NCBI RefSeq assembly: GCF_017983445.1
Contig: NZ_JAGOBJ010000004.1
Location: 124,001 to 188,000 of the forward strand
DNA from: Halomonas sp.
GTDB taxonomy: Bacteria; Pseudomonadota; Gammaproteobacteria; Pseudomonadales; Halomonadaceae
Reading direction: 5' to 3'
Length of the DNA: 64,000 nucleotides
The notes beneath the pieces were generated by a model. It saw nothing but the letters and a program-made list of their open reading frames with translations, was not told the DNA's origin and searched no databases. The position numbers and the translations under genes were made by a program. This document shows, one piece after another, positions 42,274-51,175 of this stretch. The stretch's first letter is position 1, and each line of letters opens with the position of its first letter.

Positions 42274-42969
42274 TTAAGCTTGCGGAGTGTTTTTCTTGGC
42301 TTTAAGGCGGGCCAGTACGTCTTCGGCCTTGCGCTCATTAGCACCAATGCCAGCGGCTTTCAGACGTGCATCCAGCGAGGAACCGCTCTCTTCGGCAGCC
42401 ATCTGATCGGCTGCTTGCATCTGGGCAGAGTTAAGCTGCTGACGTTCGCGAATGCGATCAAGTGATTCCATGGCACTGCCCATGGCGCTATTTTGTCCAG
42501 AATGGCGCGCTGCCACAGCAGACTGGGCCTTTTGGGCAGATTCAGTCGCCTTCACCACGCTTACCTGCTGCTTGAGCTGGCGCAGCTGGTTTTCTGTGTT
42601 GCGAATGGCACCGCGCAGGTTCTCGATGCTGGCATCGTACTCGCTGACGATATTACGCTCGGCGTCGAGTTCGTCCTGCATGGTCACCATGCGCTCGGCA
42701 ACTTCCACGGCGAGGGCTTCTTCGCCTTTATCCAGCGCGGCTTCAGCGCTCTGCTCAAGCTCACTGATCTTGCCTTCCAAGGTGTCGGCTTTATTGCTGT
42801 TCAACTGACGCTGGCCCATCAGGCGTGCCAGTTCGGTCTTGGACTGCTTGAGATGATTTTCGGAATCACGGATTTCCTGATCCAGAATACGCAGAGCCTG
42901 TGAATCAACGACCGCCTGGCCGGTTTCATTGGCTTTACCGCGTAAGGCCGTCATGATTTTACTTAACAT
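42274..42969 (-). CDS. yjfJ: PspA/IM30 family protein (YjfJ)
   Basis: 231 residues, almost entirely coiled coil: MLSKIMTALRGKANETGQAV, ALRILDQEIRDSENHLKQSKTELARLM, EEALAVEVAERMVTMQDEL, then a Gln/Ala-rich C-terminal third. PspA/IM30 proteins form ESCRT-III-like assemblies on the inner membrane and counter membrane stress. Divergent from classic PspA, as YjfJ is. Second gene of the operon, 23 bases after the DUF2170 gene. Confidence 0.92.
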   Translation of the reverse strand: MLSKIMTALRGKANETGQAVVDSQALRILDQEIRDSENHLKQSKTELARLMGQRQLNSNKADTLEGKISELEQSAEAALDKGEEALAVEVAERMVTMQDELDAERNIVSEYDASIENLRGAIRNTENQLRQLKQQVSVVKATESAQKAQSAVAARHSGQNSAMGSAMESLDRIRERQQLNSAQMQAADQMAAEESGSSLDARLKAAGIGANERKAEDVLARLKAKKNTPQA

Positions 42970-42992
42970 AAGGGTTGCTCCTGAAAAGCGTA

Positions 42993-43448
42993 TTAAGAAA
43001 AGTGTTCCTGAATCAGACCGGCGACTTCCATGGCGGCACTGGCCGTAGCGTGCAGTTCAGCGCAAATGGATGCCAGTTTTGAGTCGCCAAATAGCTGGCC
43101 ATAGGCCACGTAGAAATCACGCCCATCAATAGAGACGATGCCGACAGATGCCAGCGGTAGGGCAAGCCCTTGGCGCAGCAGTACTTCGTTGAGTTCGGAC
43201 TGGTTGCTTACGCTGTCCACCGCGGCGATGGCGGTCATGGCGATCCATTCGTTGTCACTACGTGACAGCGTTAGGGTTAAATTGCCGTAATCATGAAGCT
43301 CCCAAATGAGTGTTTGGTTAGCTTCATCTAAACTGATATTGGCGTCTGGCCACTCAAGGTCAGTGCTGGATGTAGCTGAGTGCGACGTGGTAATTAAACG
43401 GTAAAGTTCGGCTGCGGAGGGGGCGCCTGTATCGGTGTGAGCTGTCAA
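42993..43448 (-). CDS. yjfI: DUF2170 (YjfI) family protein, probable TTG start
   Basis: About 152 residues: APSAAELYRLITTSH, ISLDEANQTLIWELHDYGNLTLTLSRSDNEW, LPLASVGIVSIDGRDFYVAYGQLFG. This fits YjfI, a small alpha/beta protein of unknown role that heads the yjfIJKLMC operon in E. coli. A perfect AAGGAG (43460-43455) lies 6 bases before TTG 43448, giving LTAHTDTGAPS; ATG 43481 would place this site inside the gene, so TTG is the better start. Confidence 0.8.
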   Translation of the reverse strand: MTAHTDTGAPSAAELYRLITTSHSATSSTDLEWPDANISLDEANQTLIWELHDYGNLTLTLSRSDNEWIAMTAIAAVDSVSNQSELNEVLLRQGLALPLASVGIVSIDGRDFYVAYGQLFGDSKLASICAELHATASAAMEVAGLIQEHFS

Positions 43449-43729
43449 AACAAACTCCTTATGCAAAGTAAAATTAATCATGGCGCTGGCAAACAACTAT
43501 TTTCTGGCGAAGCAGGACGCATTTTCGAGTCTAATCATGCGTTACCAGGCGTAAAAAGTGCACATAATGTCGCTTGGTATCATGAAAACTTACGCTAAGC
43601 TACCATGTCGCATACATAAGTGCCCTCTAACGATCGTCCTCTTTGGTAAACAATAAGCACTTATATAAGACCTTATAGTGGGTCGTGAGTTCGATGGTAA
43701 GGCTATTCAGGCTTAAGGGAGTCGATGAC

Positions 43730-44359
43730 ATGGATGACAACCGTCAGCAACACACCACGACAATCTGGCAGCAGAGTCTTACCGGCTTTCGCGATGCGCT
43801 GGCCCATCAGCCGATGCCGGGGTGCGGGGCAGCCGCCAGCGTAGTGGCAGGCCTGGGGCTTGCCTTGATGCTCAAAGGGTTGCATCTGACCCAGAAACAC
43901 CAGACCAGTGAGGCACGAGCCGCATTAATTGAAGAGGGCGAGCGCCTGAAACAGCAGCTAGCGCCCTTGGCAGATAAAGACGTTATCGCGTTTGAAGAGT
44001 TAATGGCGGCGTTTAATCTGCCCCAGGAAAATGAGCTGGAGAAAAGAGCCCGTCGCCACGCTATTCAAGCAGCGGCGACAGAGGCTGTTAAGGTGCCTTT
44101 GCAAACGGCCCGTCTTTGCCAGGCCGCATTACGCCTAGGTGAGCGCGCGGGTGCTTATAGTGAGCGCCAGTTTAAAAGTGATGCGTTAGCCGGAGGGGAA
44201 CTGCTGGCAGCGGCAATGCGCAGCGTGCTGTTTAACGTGCTGGCAAACATCGATGCGCTGGGCAGCCAGGCCGAGAAACAGCACGCCCAGGCTGCCCATG
44301 ATGAGCTCAAGCAGCAGGCGACGGTACTGCTGGAGAAAATTTTCCAGCGCCTGGGCTAG
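43730..44359 (+). CDS. Cyclodeaminase/cyclohydrolase (FTCD_C) family protein
   Basis: 209 residues of the FTCD C-terminal/FchA fold: FRDALAHQPMPGCGAAASVVAGLGLALMLKG (the P-x-P-G-G-G/C-S/A-A-A type motif), long helices, and RSVLFNVLANIDALG. Family members convert formimino-THF or methenyl-THF. The usual PGGGS is altered to PGCGA here, so catalysis is not assured. ATG 43730 follows AAGGGAG by 8 bases. Monocistronic and divergent from the yjf operon. Confidence 0.8.
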   Translation: MDDNRQQHTTTIWQQSLTGFRDALAHQPMPGCGAAASVVAGLGLALMLKGLHLTQKHQTSEARAALIEEGERLKQQLAPLADKDVIAFEELMAAFNLPQENELEKRARRHAIQAAATEAVKVPLQTARLCQAALRLGERAGAYSERQFKSDALAGGELLAAAMRSVLFNVLANIDALGSQAEKQHAQAAHDELKQQATVLLEKIFQRLG

Positions 44360-44368
44360 CCAGGCGAG

Positions 44369-44407
44369 ATGATAAGCGCGCAGCTTAGATACCCGTGCGC
44401 TTATCAT
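44369..44407. terminator. Bidirectional hairpin terminator
   Basis: Perfect 11-bp inverted repeat ATGATAAGCGC (44369-44379) and GCGCTTATCAT (44397-44407) with a 17-base loop, between the convergent cyclodeaminase-like and malonyl-CoA synthetase genes. Confidence 0.6.
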
Positions 44408-44423
44408 CCGCCACAGAACCCGT

Positions 44424-45947
44424 TCAAGAGTTCTGATATGTGCCTGCAAAGCGCTTGCGAAGCTCATTTTTCTGCACTTTTCCCATGGTATTGCGCGGCA
44501 GCTCCTCGACAAAAAAGACCCGTTTGGGCTGCTTATATTTGGCCAGGCGTCCTGCCAGATGGTTAAAAACCGTGGCCTCATCAAGCGTGGCGCCCGCCTG
44601 GCAAACCACAACCGCCGTTACCCCTTCACCAAAATCCGGGTGCGGCAAGCCAATCACCGCCGACTCAACTACCTGATCGAGCTCATCGATAAGCTGCTCT
44701 ACCTCCTTGGGATAAACGTTATATCCTCCGGAAATCACCAGGTCCTTGTCGCGGCCAACTATATGCACATAGCCCTGGGTATCACGCATGGCCAAATCGC
44801 CGGTGATGAAAAAGCCGTCATCGAGCAGCTCTTCACGGGTTTTTTCGGGCATTCGCCAGTAGCCGATAAAGACGTTAGGCCCGCGAACCTGAAGAATGCC
44901 GATATCGCCTTCAGCGACTTCTGCGCCTGACTCTCGATCAATAATTCGGATATCCACACCGGGCAGCGGCATGCCTACTGTGCCGGCACGGCGCTCCCCT
45001 TTATAGGGGTTGGAGATATTCATATTGGTTTCGGTCATGCCGTAGCGCTCAAGAATCGCATGGCCGGTCTTGGCTTCAAACGCTTCGTGGGTTTCAGAGG
45101 TCAGCGGTGCCGAGCCGGATATAAAAAGGCGCATATTTGCCGCTACCTGCGGCGTTAAACGCACGTCCTGAACAAGCCGGGTATAGAACGTGGGCACGCC
45201 CATCATCACACTACCGTGGGGCAGCTCCTCAAAGATGATATCGGCATCAAATTTGGGCAGAAACAGCATGCTGGCGCCGGCCATCAAGACGACATTACAC
45301 GCCACAAACAGCCCGTGTGTATGAAAAATAGGCAGTGCATGAATCAACCGATCATCGGCGCTGAAATACCAGGTTTTTACTAACGTTTCAGCATTGGACG
45401 CCAGGTTACGGTGCGTCAGCATGGCGCCTTTAGAGCGTCCGGTGGTACCGGAGGTATATAAAATCGCCGCCAGATCGTTTTCACCCAGCGTGACGATCTC
45501 CTCGCAGGGCGTCGCGTGGCGGGCTGTTTCCATCAGGCTGCCATCGGCGGCGTTACCCAGCGTCGCCACTGCCGGGCAACCGGTTTCAGCGGCAAGCGCT
45601 CGTGCTTCCTCTTCAAGCTTGGGGCGGCAAACAAAGAGCGCAGGCTCGGCGTCGTTTAAAAAGTAGCGAATTTCATCACCGGTATAGCCGGTGTTCAATG
45701 GCAGATAAACGCCGCCAATCCGCAGGCAGGCCAGGTACAGCAGTATGGCTTCCGGGCTTTTGTCTACTTGTACAGCGACGCGGTCGCCTTGAGTAACGCC
45801 CAGCTCGATCAAGGCGCCGGCAAGCTGCGCGCTTATGTTCAGCGCATCGGCGTAACTGTAGTGGCGGCCTTCGCGAGTGGTAATAAAGTCAGCGTCAGCG
45901 CGTTCGCGCATCTTGGCGGCAAAGGTTTCAAACAGGTTATGGTTCAT
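44424..45947 (-). CDS. matB: Malonyl-CoA synthetase
   Basis: 507 residues. ANL-superfamily ligase with the P-loop AAILYTSGTTGRSKGAMLTH, LPIFHTHGLFVACN, ERYGMTETNMNISNPYKGERRAGTVG (the MatB-typical segment), DKDLVISGGYNVYPKEVE and the catalytic lysine in NTMGKVQKNEL. It makes malonyl-CoA from malonate, ATP and CoA. Overlaps the upstream decarboxylase gene by 4 bases and ends the malonate operon. Position with a TRAP importer and MCD strongly supports malonate over other acids. Confidence 0.95.
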   Translation of the reverse strand: MNHNLFETFAAKMRERADADFITTREGRHYSYADALNISAQLAGALIELGVTQGDRVAVQVDKSPEAILLYLACLRIGGVYLPLNTGYTGDEIRYFLNDAEPALFVCRPKLEEEARALAAETGCPAVATLGNAADGSLMETARHATPCEEIVTLGENDLAAILYTSGTTGRSKGAMLTHRNLASNAETLVKTWYFSADDRLIHALPIFHTHGLFVACNVVLMAGASMLFLPKFDADIIFEELPHGSVMMGVPTFYTRLVQDVRLTPQVAANMRLFISGSAPLTSETHEAFEAKTGHAILERYGMTETNMNISNPYKGERRAGTVGMPLPGVDIRIIDRESGAEVAEGDIGILQVRGPNVFIGYWRMPEKTREELLDDGFFITGDLAMRDTQGYVHIVGRDKDLVISGGYNVYPKEVEQLIDELDQVVESAVIGLPHPDFGEGVTAVVVCQAGATLDEATVFNHLAGRLAKYKQPKRVFFVEELPRNTMGKVQKNELRKRFAGTYQNS

Positions 45948-47296
45948 TTGGCGGTTTCTCCCTTCGCCAGCTTGCGGGCGCGACGCGCAAGGTCACGCAC
46001 TTCATTCGAGCAGGCAACGGTGCCCTTGGCGGTATAGTTTTCGTGATTGCGTTCGATGTCATCCAGTACATACAGGTAGTTGACCATCAGCCCCGCCGCT
46101 TGTTTAACGCCTTTCGACGAGATATCGCCCAGCCAGTTGATGCGGTGCAGTTCGGCGCCGTTGCCCAGGTGAAAGCGGGCGACGGCGTTAAGGGGCAAGC
46201 CTTTGGCATTTTTGGCCTCGACCAGATAGCGGGCGGCCAGGGGGCGAATAATTGTTTTCAAGCGCTCTTCACGTACCGCATCGTGATGCCAGTCGGGCGT
46301 TTCAAGCTCACTGAGTGTGTTGCGCAGAGCTTCCGGCCACTGTTCGTCCTCGCGCTGCTCATTCAGCCACTGGGAAAACCCGGGGACCGGCGACAGCGTT
46401 ACAAAGTATTTGAGCTGAGGGAGCTCCTGTGAAAGCTCCTGTACCACCTGCTTGATCAGAAAGTTACCAAACGAAATGCCGCGCAGGCCGGTTTGGCAGT
46501 TGCTGATCCCAAAGAACGCGGCCGTGTCGTCGTCTTCGGGGTCATCGCCGTTTTCTTCGCCCACCAGAATCGGCTGAATACGACTCGGCAGCCCTTTGTG
46601 CAGGGCCACCTCGACGAAGATCAGCGGCTCGTCACCAATTGCCGGGTGAAAGAACGCAAAGCAGCGCCGGTCGCGGGCATCCAGTCGACGGCGCAGATCG
46701 TTCCAGTCCTGAATTTCATGTACCGCTTCATAGCGAATGATTTTCTCAAGCACAGAGGCCGGGGTGTTCCAGTCGATCCGTTTAAGCATCAAGAAACCGC
46801 GGTTAAACCAGGAGCTGAAAAGGTGCGCAAAATCGTCGTCGATAGGCCCGAGCTCAGGCTGCTCGCGAAGCAATCCCAACAGATCTTCGCGCATCTTGAC
46901 CAGTTCATAAGTGCCGTCGCGAGCCAGGTTCAAGCGCCGAAAAAGCTCCTGGCGGCGCGGCTCGCAGGCGTCAAACAGCGTCTGTAGCGTGACGTTGTCG
47001 CGGGCTTCAGCGTAGGCCGCGTAGGCTTCATCGATTTGCGCGGCATCGGCGGCAAAGTCGCTTGCCAGGCGCGCAAAAAAACTGGTTTTTTCAGTGGCTG
47101 ATAAGCGTTGGTAGATAGCCAACGCTCGGCTTGCCAGGGCAATGCTGGAGGCTTCTCCATCACTTGCCAGCAGTGCCTGACAGGCGCCCACCAGATGCCC
47201 ATGGTCCGGGGTAAGCGCACCTGGGTTACGGCGCCGCAATAGCGCATCACGCTGAGTGATATTGTTAAAAATCTCCTGCAAAAACATCATGTTCAT
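45944..47296 (-). CDS. matA: Malonyl-CoA decarboxylase
   Basis: 450 residues. Helical N-terminal half and GNAT-like catalytic half: LFSSWFNRGFLMLKRIDWNTPA, FFGISNCQTGLRGISFGNFLIKQV, YFVTLSPVPGFSQWL, and GAELHRINWLGDISSKG with the catalytic His of HRINWLGD. Converts malonyl-CoA to acetyl-CoA and CO2, completing malonate use. ATG 47296 or the ATG two codons on. It lies between the TRAP permease (10-base gap) and matB (ATGA overlap). Confidence 0.96.
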   Translation of the reverse strand: MNMMFLQEIFNNITQRDALLRRRNPGALTPDHGHLVGACQALLASDGEASSIALASRALAIYQRLSATEKTSFFARLASDFAADAAQIDEAYAAYAEARDNVTLQTLFDACEPRRQELFRRLNLARDGTYELVKMREDLLGLLREQPELGPIDDDFAHLFSSWFNRGFLMLKRIDWNTPASVLEKIIRYEAVHEIQDWNDLRRRLDARDRRCFAFFHPAIGDEPLIFVEVALHKGLPSRIQPILVGEENGDDPEDDDTAAFFGISNCQTGLRGISFGNFLIKQVVQELSQELPQLKYFVTLSPVPGFSQWLNEQREDEQWPEALRNTLSELETPDWHHDAVREERLKTIIRPLAARYLVEAKNAKGLPLNAVARFHLGNGAELHRINWLGDISSKGVKQAAGLMVNYLYVLDDIERNHENYTAKGTVACSNEVRDLARRARKLAKGETAK

Positions 47297-47306
47297 GGTT
47301 AACCCC

Positions 47307-48641
47307 TCAGCCCATTATTAAGTTTGGCAGCCAAAGGGCAAGCCCCGGGAACACGCACAGCAGCAAGATACCCAACACCATGCAAAGCGCGTAGGGCAGG
47401 CTACCCATCAGAATGTCGCGCAGCGAGATATCCGGCGCAATGCCTTTGATAATGAACAGGTTCAGCCCCACGGGCGGCGTAATCAGGCCGATTTCCAGGT
47501 TGATGGTCAGAATTACGGCGAACCAGTAGGGGTCAAAATCGGCGGCAATGATAATCGGCAGCAGAATCGGCGCGGTCATCACGATCACAGCCACAGGTGG
47601 CAGGAAGAAACCGGCCACCAGCAGGAAGAGATTGATAATGCCCATTAGCACCCAACGGTTGACCTCCAGATCGGCAATGGCAGCGGCCACCGTCTGGGTG
47701 ATAAACATCGATGAGAGCGCGTAGGCAAACACTTCGGCGGTAGCGATGACCAGCATGATCATCACGCTTTCACGCAGCGAATCACGCATGATCAGTTTGA
47801 TCGGGCCCAACTGCCACATGCGATAGATTAAAATGGCCAGTGCCAAACATAAAAAGGCGCCGACGCCCGCCGCTTCCGAAGGTGTCGCCACACCGCCGTA
47901 AAGCGCGAATAAAATACCCGCCACCACGCCCAGAAAAGGCAGTACGCGCACCAACGCCTTCAGGTTGGTATCGACATTGTGTTTAACCGTCTGTTTCAGG
48001 CGTTCGGTGGATTCTGCCAACGGGTTGTTATAACCACCGGCCATTTTGCAGGCGATCATCGTCCAGATCATGAATAGCCCTGCGAGCATAAAGCCTGGCA
48101 CCACGCCTGCGATAAACAGCCGCCCGATGGAGGTTTCGGTAGAAATACCGTAGATGATCATGGTGACCGATGGCGGGATCAGAATACCCAGGGTGCCACC
48201 CGCAGCAATACACCCCGCCGCTACGCCATCCGGGTAGCCGCGCACGCGCATTTCAGGAATGCCCATTTTACCAATCGCCGCACAGGTGGCAGGTGACGAC
48301 CCTGAAAGCGCGGCAAAGATGGAGCAGGCGCCGATATTGGAGACCGCCAGGCCACCGGGTAAGCGGCCCATCCATAAGTCGAGTGAGCGATAAAGGTCGC
48401 GCCCGGTGGGCGATGAGGCGACAGCGGCGCCCATCAGAATGAACATCGGAATGGCCACAAAGCCAAACTCGGCAATGCGGTCAAAAAACGTTTCACCAAA
48501 ATAGGTGAGTTCGGAAAGCCCGCGATCATAAAGTAACGCGAGTAGCGACACGCCACCCAGCGCAAAGGCGATAGGGGTACCAATGGCCATGAGCGCAATC
48601 AGCGCGATGGCGACAATAATGCCTAAGGTAATCGGATCCAT
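47307..48641 (-). CDS. TRAP transporter large permease (DctM type), probable malonate
   Basis: 444 residues with about 12 membrane helices and DctM landmarks: GTPIAFALGGVSLLALLYDRG, FVAIPMFILMGAAVASSPTGRDLYRS, GSSPATCAAIGKMGIPEM, GTLGILIPPSVTMIIYGISTETSIGRLFIAG, and LEIGLITPPVGLNLFIIKG. Sodium-driven uptake of a C4-like acid; malonate is inferred from the operon, as for the MatPQM transporter of Sinorhizobium. The DctQ gene ends 2 bases upstream. Confidence 0.93.
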   Translation of the reverse strand: MDPITLGIIVAIALIALMAIGTPIAFALGGVSLLALLYDRGLSELTYFGETFFDRIAEFGFVAIPMFILMGAAVASSPTGRDLYRSLDLWMGRLPGGLAVSNIGACSIFAALSGSSPATCAAIGKMGIPEMRVRGYPDGVAAGCIAAGGTLGILIPPSVTMIIYGISTETSIGRLFIAGVVPGFMLAGLFMIWTMIACKMAGGYNNPLAESTERLKQTVKHNVDTNLKALVRVLPFLGVVAGILFALYGGVATPSEAAGVGAFLCLALAILIYRMWQLGPIKLIMRDSLRESVMIMLVIATAEVFAYALSSMFITQTVAAAIADLEVNRWVLMGIINLFLLVAGFFLPPVAVIVMTAPILLPIIIAADFDPYWFAVILTINLEIGLITPPVGLNLFIIKGIAPDISLRDILMGSLPYALCMVLGILLLCVFPGLALWLPNLIMG

Positions 48642-48643
48642 GC

Positions 48644-49165
48644 TCAGTGCTCCCCACGCAGGATTTCAGCCACGTATTGCAGTACCAATAGCGAAGCGCC
48701 TAATGCCATGGGCATAAGCGCTGGCCAGAGCGGCGGATTCCAGACCGAGCCGGTGGTCCAGTTGCCATGTATGGCTTCCAGCACATACACCCAGGAGGCG
48801 TAGGCAAGCGCTGCACAAAAGGCCAGACCAAAAAGCGAGGCCACCAGGCGCATGGCTTTCTGGGCGATACCGCCCAGCGCATCAGGGACGATGGTGATGG
48901 CGACGTGGCCGCCGGTCATGAGCACGTAGGGGCTGCCCATCAGCATGGCGCCGGTCACTGAAAAAACGGTGAACTCGGTTTGCCAACTGGTGCTCATGCC
49001 CAGCACGTAGCGGATAAAGACCATCTGGCAAATCACCAGTACGCCCGCCACAAACAGGGCGCAGGCCAGATAGGCAAACAGGCGTGACAGCCTGTCCATC
49101 AGGCGGATATAGCTGCCGATAACCCCACCGCGAGCGGCAGGGGGGTGCGTGGTTGAAGTTGCCAT
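48644..49165 (-). CDS. TRAP transporter small permease (DctQ type)
   Basis: 173 residues with four membrane helices: LFAYLACALFVAGVLVICQMVFIRYVLG, TEFTVFSVTGAMLMGSPYVLMTGGHV, LVASLFGLAFCAALAYASWVYV, and WPALMPMALGASLLVLQYVAEIL. WQTEFT and GHV are typical of DctQ. It pairs with the large permease next to it. ATG 49165; 88 bases separate it from the binding-protein gene. Confidence 0.93.
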   Translation of the reverse strand: MATSTTHPPAARGGVIGSYIRLMDRLSRLFAYLACALFVAGVLVICQMVFIRYVLGMSTSWQTEFTVFSVTGAMLMGSPYVLMTGGHVAITIVPDALGGIAQKAMRLVASLFGLAFCAALAYASWVYVLEAIHGNWTTGSVWNPPLWPALMPMALGASLLVLQYVAEILRGEH

Positions 49166-49253
49166 AGTTCCCTCATCAAGCTAAGCAGGCGACAATCGAA
49201 CCGGACCACTCGCCTAATACAGACAAGTGGCCACAGGTTGCTGGGGTAAGTGC

Positions 49254-50249
49254 TTACTCGACGGCTAACGCCGCATCGATGATGGCCTGGCCATTGGGAA
49301 CGTTATTGGCAAAGTTCTTGTAGGAGGTTTCACGGGCGATCTCGAGCCAGGCGTTGTAGTCCTCCTCGCTCATGCTGACCACTTCCACGCCGTTCTCTTC
49401 GTAAACATTGACCATCTCCTGGTCAATGGCCGCCGCTTCTTCGGCAAAGAACTGCTCGGCTGCTTTACCCGCTTCCATCAGAGCCGTCTGCTGCTCTTCA
49501 TTGAGACCTTGCCATACCTGCTCGGAAATCAGGATCGGCTCGTACATGAACCACAGCGCGAAGTCGCCTGGCTGGGTCATGCACTCAACCTGTTCATAAA
49601 GTCGAAACGAGATAAAGGACATGGAAGAGGTGTTGGCGGCGTCGAGTACGCCGGTCTGCATGGCAGTGTAAATTTCAGAGGAGGGCATGGAGGCGATGGA
49701 GGCACCGGCGGCTTCCAGCATCTCTTCAAACGCCGGGCCCGCGGCGCGAATGTTTTGTCCGGATACGGTGTCGGGGGAGGTAATGCACTGCTCGCTGGAC
49801 GCGAAACCGCCCGATAGCCAGGCATGGGATAGAACGCGGGCACCCCCATCCAGAATCACAGCTTCAATCAGCTCCATGTATTCCGAGTCGTTCAGGCGCT
49901 GGGCGTGCTCCTGGTTACGCACTAAGCCGGGCATCAGAGTGGCGGAAAATTCAGGGTGACGACCGCTCGCGTAGTCCAGCGGTAGCGAGGTAATGTCCAG
50001 GCGCCCACGGGTAAGCGCGCCCCACTGCTCGCGGGCTTTGAACAACGACTGGCCAGGGTAGACTTCGATGGTAAGCCCAACATCCGCCTCAGCGACATGG
50101 CGGGCCATCATTTGGACCATTTCATCACGGACATCACCTTGCCCGCCGGGGAATTGGTGAGAGGCGCGAAGCACGGTGTTGGCGCTGGCATGGCTGGCAG
50201 CAATCGCAAGGCTCAATGCGGTTAGGGTAGAAAAAAGATAGCGTTTCAT
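49254..50249 (-). CDS. TRAP transporter substrate-binding protein (DctP type), probable malonate
   Basis: 331 residues. Signal peptide YLFSTLTALSLAIAASHASA cut before NTV; DctP core with VLRASHQFPGGQGDVRDEMV, VEVYPGQSLF-like VYPGQSLFKAREQW, SGQNIRAAGPAFEEMLEAAGA, and PSSEIYTAMQTGVLDAANTSS. The Arg of the IRAAG segment normally holds the ligand carboxylate. First gene of the malonate operon, divergent from the GntR regulator. Confidence 0.93.
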   Translation of the reverse strand: MKRYLFSTLTALSLAIAASHASANTVLRASHQFPGGQGDVRDEMVQMMARHVAEADVGLTIEVYPGQSLFKAREQWGALTRGRLDITSLPLDYASGRHPEFSATLMPGLVRNQEHAQRLNDSEYMELIEAVILDGGARVLSHAWLSGGFASSEQCITSPDTVSGQNIRAAGPAFEEMLEAAGASIASMPSSEIYTAMQTGVLDAANTSSMSFISFRLYEQVECMTQPGDFALWFMYEPILISEQVWQGLNEEQQTALMEAGKAAEQFFAEEAAAIDQEMVNVYEENGVEVVSMSEEDYNAWLEIARETSYKNFANNVPNGQAIIDAALAVE

Positions 50250-50299
50250 GAGACGTCTCCAACATTTGTTGTTGTGTGTTTGGAAGATCGTTAAGTGTG

Positions 50300-50316
50300 T
50301 ATCAGAATATCTGATA
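50300..50316. promoter_or_regulatory. Candidate operator of the malonate operon
   Basis: A perfect palindrome TATCAGA-ATA-TCTGATA in the 155-base gap between the TRAP operon and the divergent GntR gene. FCD-type GntR regulators bind short palindromes in such positions; the assignment is inference. Confidence 0.5.
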
Positions 50317-50404
50317 TATATTTCAATAGTCGTTAACTATGCTAATGTCAATTGAACACCACAATAAAAAATCGGTAAGTACGCTGCTGATTTAAGGGGG
50401 GATC

Positions 50405-51088
50405 ATGGCTGAGGCCAAGCGTTCCAACGCGCAACAACTCCGAGATTCGCTTGAAGATGACATCATTAACGGCCGCCGGGTACCCGGCGAACGGCTCGAT
50501 CCAGAAGCGTTAGGACGGGCATTTAATGTCTCGCGCACGCCGGTACGCGAAGCCTTTCAACAGTTGATGGCCAGCGGGCTGATCACGGTGTCGCCGAAAA
50601 AAGGCACCTTTGTGGCCAAAGTGGGTATCGATCAATTGATCGAAATGTTTGAAGTCATGGCCGAGCTTGAAGGCATGTGCGGGCGGCTGGCGGCCCGAAG
50701 GATCAGCGAGCTGGAGTTGGCGGAACTTCAGGCGGCCCACCAGCGCTGTGAAGCGGCCGCGCACGCCGGTGATACCGACGTGTACTATTACGAGAATGAA
50801 GCCTTTCATGACTGTATCTATACGGCGAGCCACAACACCTTTCTGGCCAGCGAAGCCCGGCAGCTCAAGCAGCGCTTGAAGCCTTACCGGCGTTTGCAGC
50901 TTCAGGTTCGTCAGCGTATGCACAGCTCTTTAAGCGAACACCAGACCATTGTCGATGCCATCACCCGGGGCGATGCCGCGTTGGCCCAGCAGGCGCTGTG
51001 TGATCACGTGCTCATCCAGGGCGAGCGGTTTAGTGACTTTGTCGCCAGTGTACGCCGTATGGAAGCACCCACCAGCCAAACGGGTTAG
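50405..51088 (+). CDS. GntR family (FadR/FCD type) regulator of malonate genes
   Basis: 227 residues. Winged helix about 10-75 (EALGRAFNVSRTPVREAFQQLMASGLITV, KGTFVA) and an all-helical FCD domain about 90-215 with metal-ligand-like residues in YYYENEAFHDCIYTASHN and LSEHQTIVDAI. Divergent from the malonate operon, in the place of MatR, so a malonate or malonyl-CoA ligand is likely. ATG 50405 follows AAGGGGGG. Confidence 0.9.
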   Translation: MAEAKRSNAQQLRDSLEDDIINGRRVPGERLDPEALGRAFNVSRTPVREAFQQLMASGLITVSPKKGTFVAKVGIDQLIEMFEVMAELEGMCGRLAARRISELELAELQAAHQRCEAAAHAGDTDVYYYENEAFHDCIYTASHNTFLASEARQLKQRLKPYRRLQLQVRQRMHSSLSEHQTIVDAITRGDAALAQQALCDHVLIQGERFSDFVASVRRMEAPTSQTG

Positions 51089-51175
51089 ATGATGTCCGTA
51101 TCGGTGGGGTAATGGTCCTTGCCGACACGTCGCTCTCGGCGGAAACTCTCCCTATCAACGATCTGGAGAGAGAAT

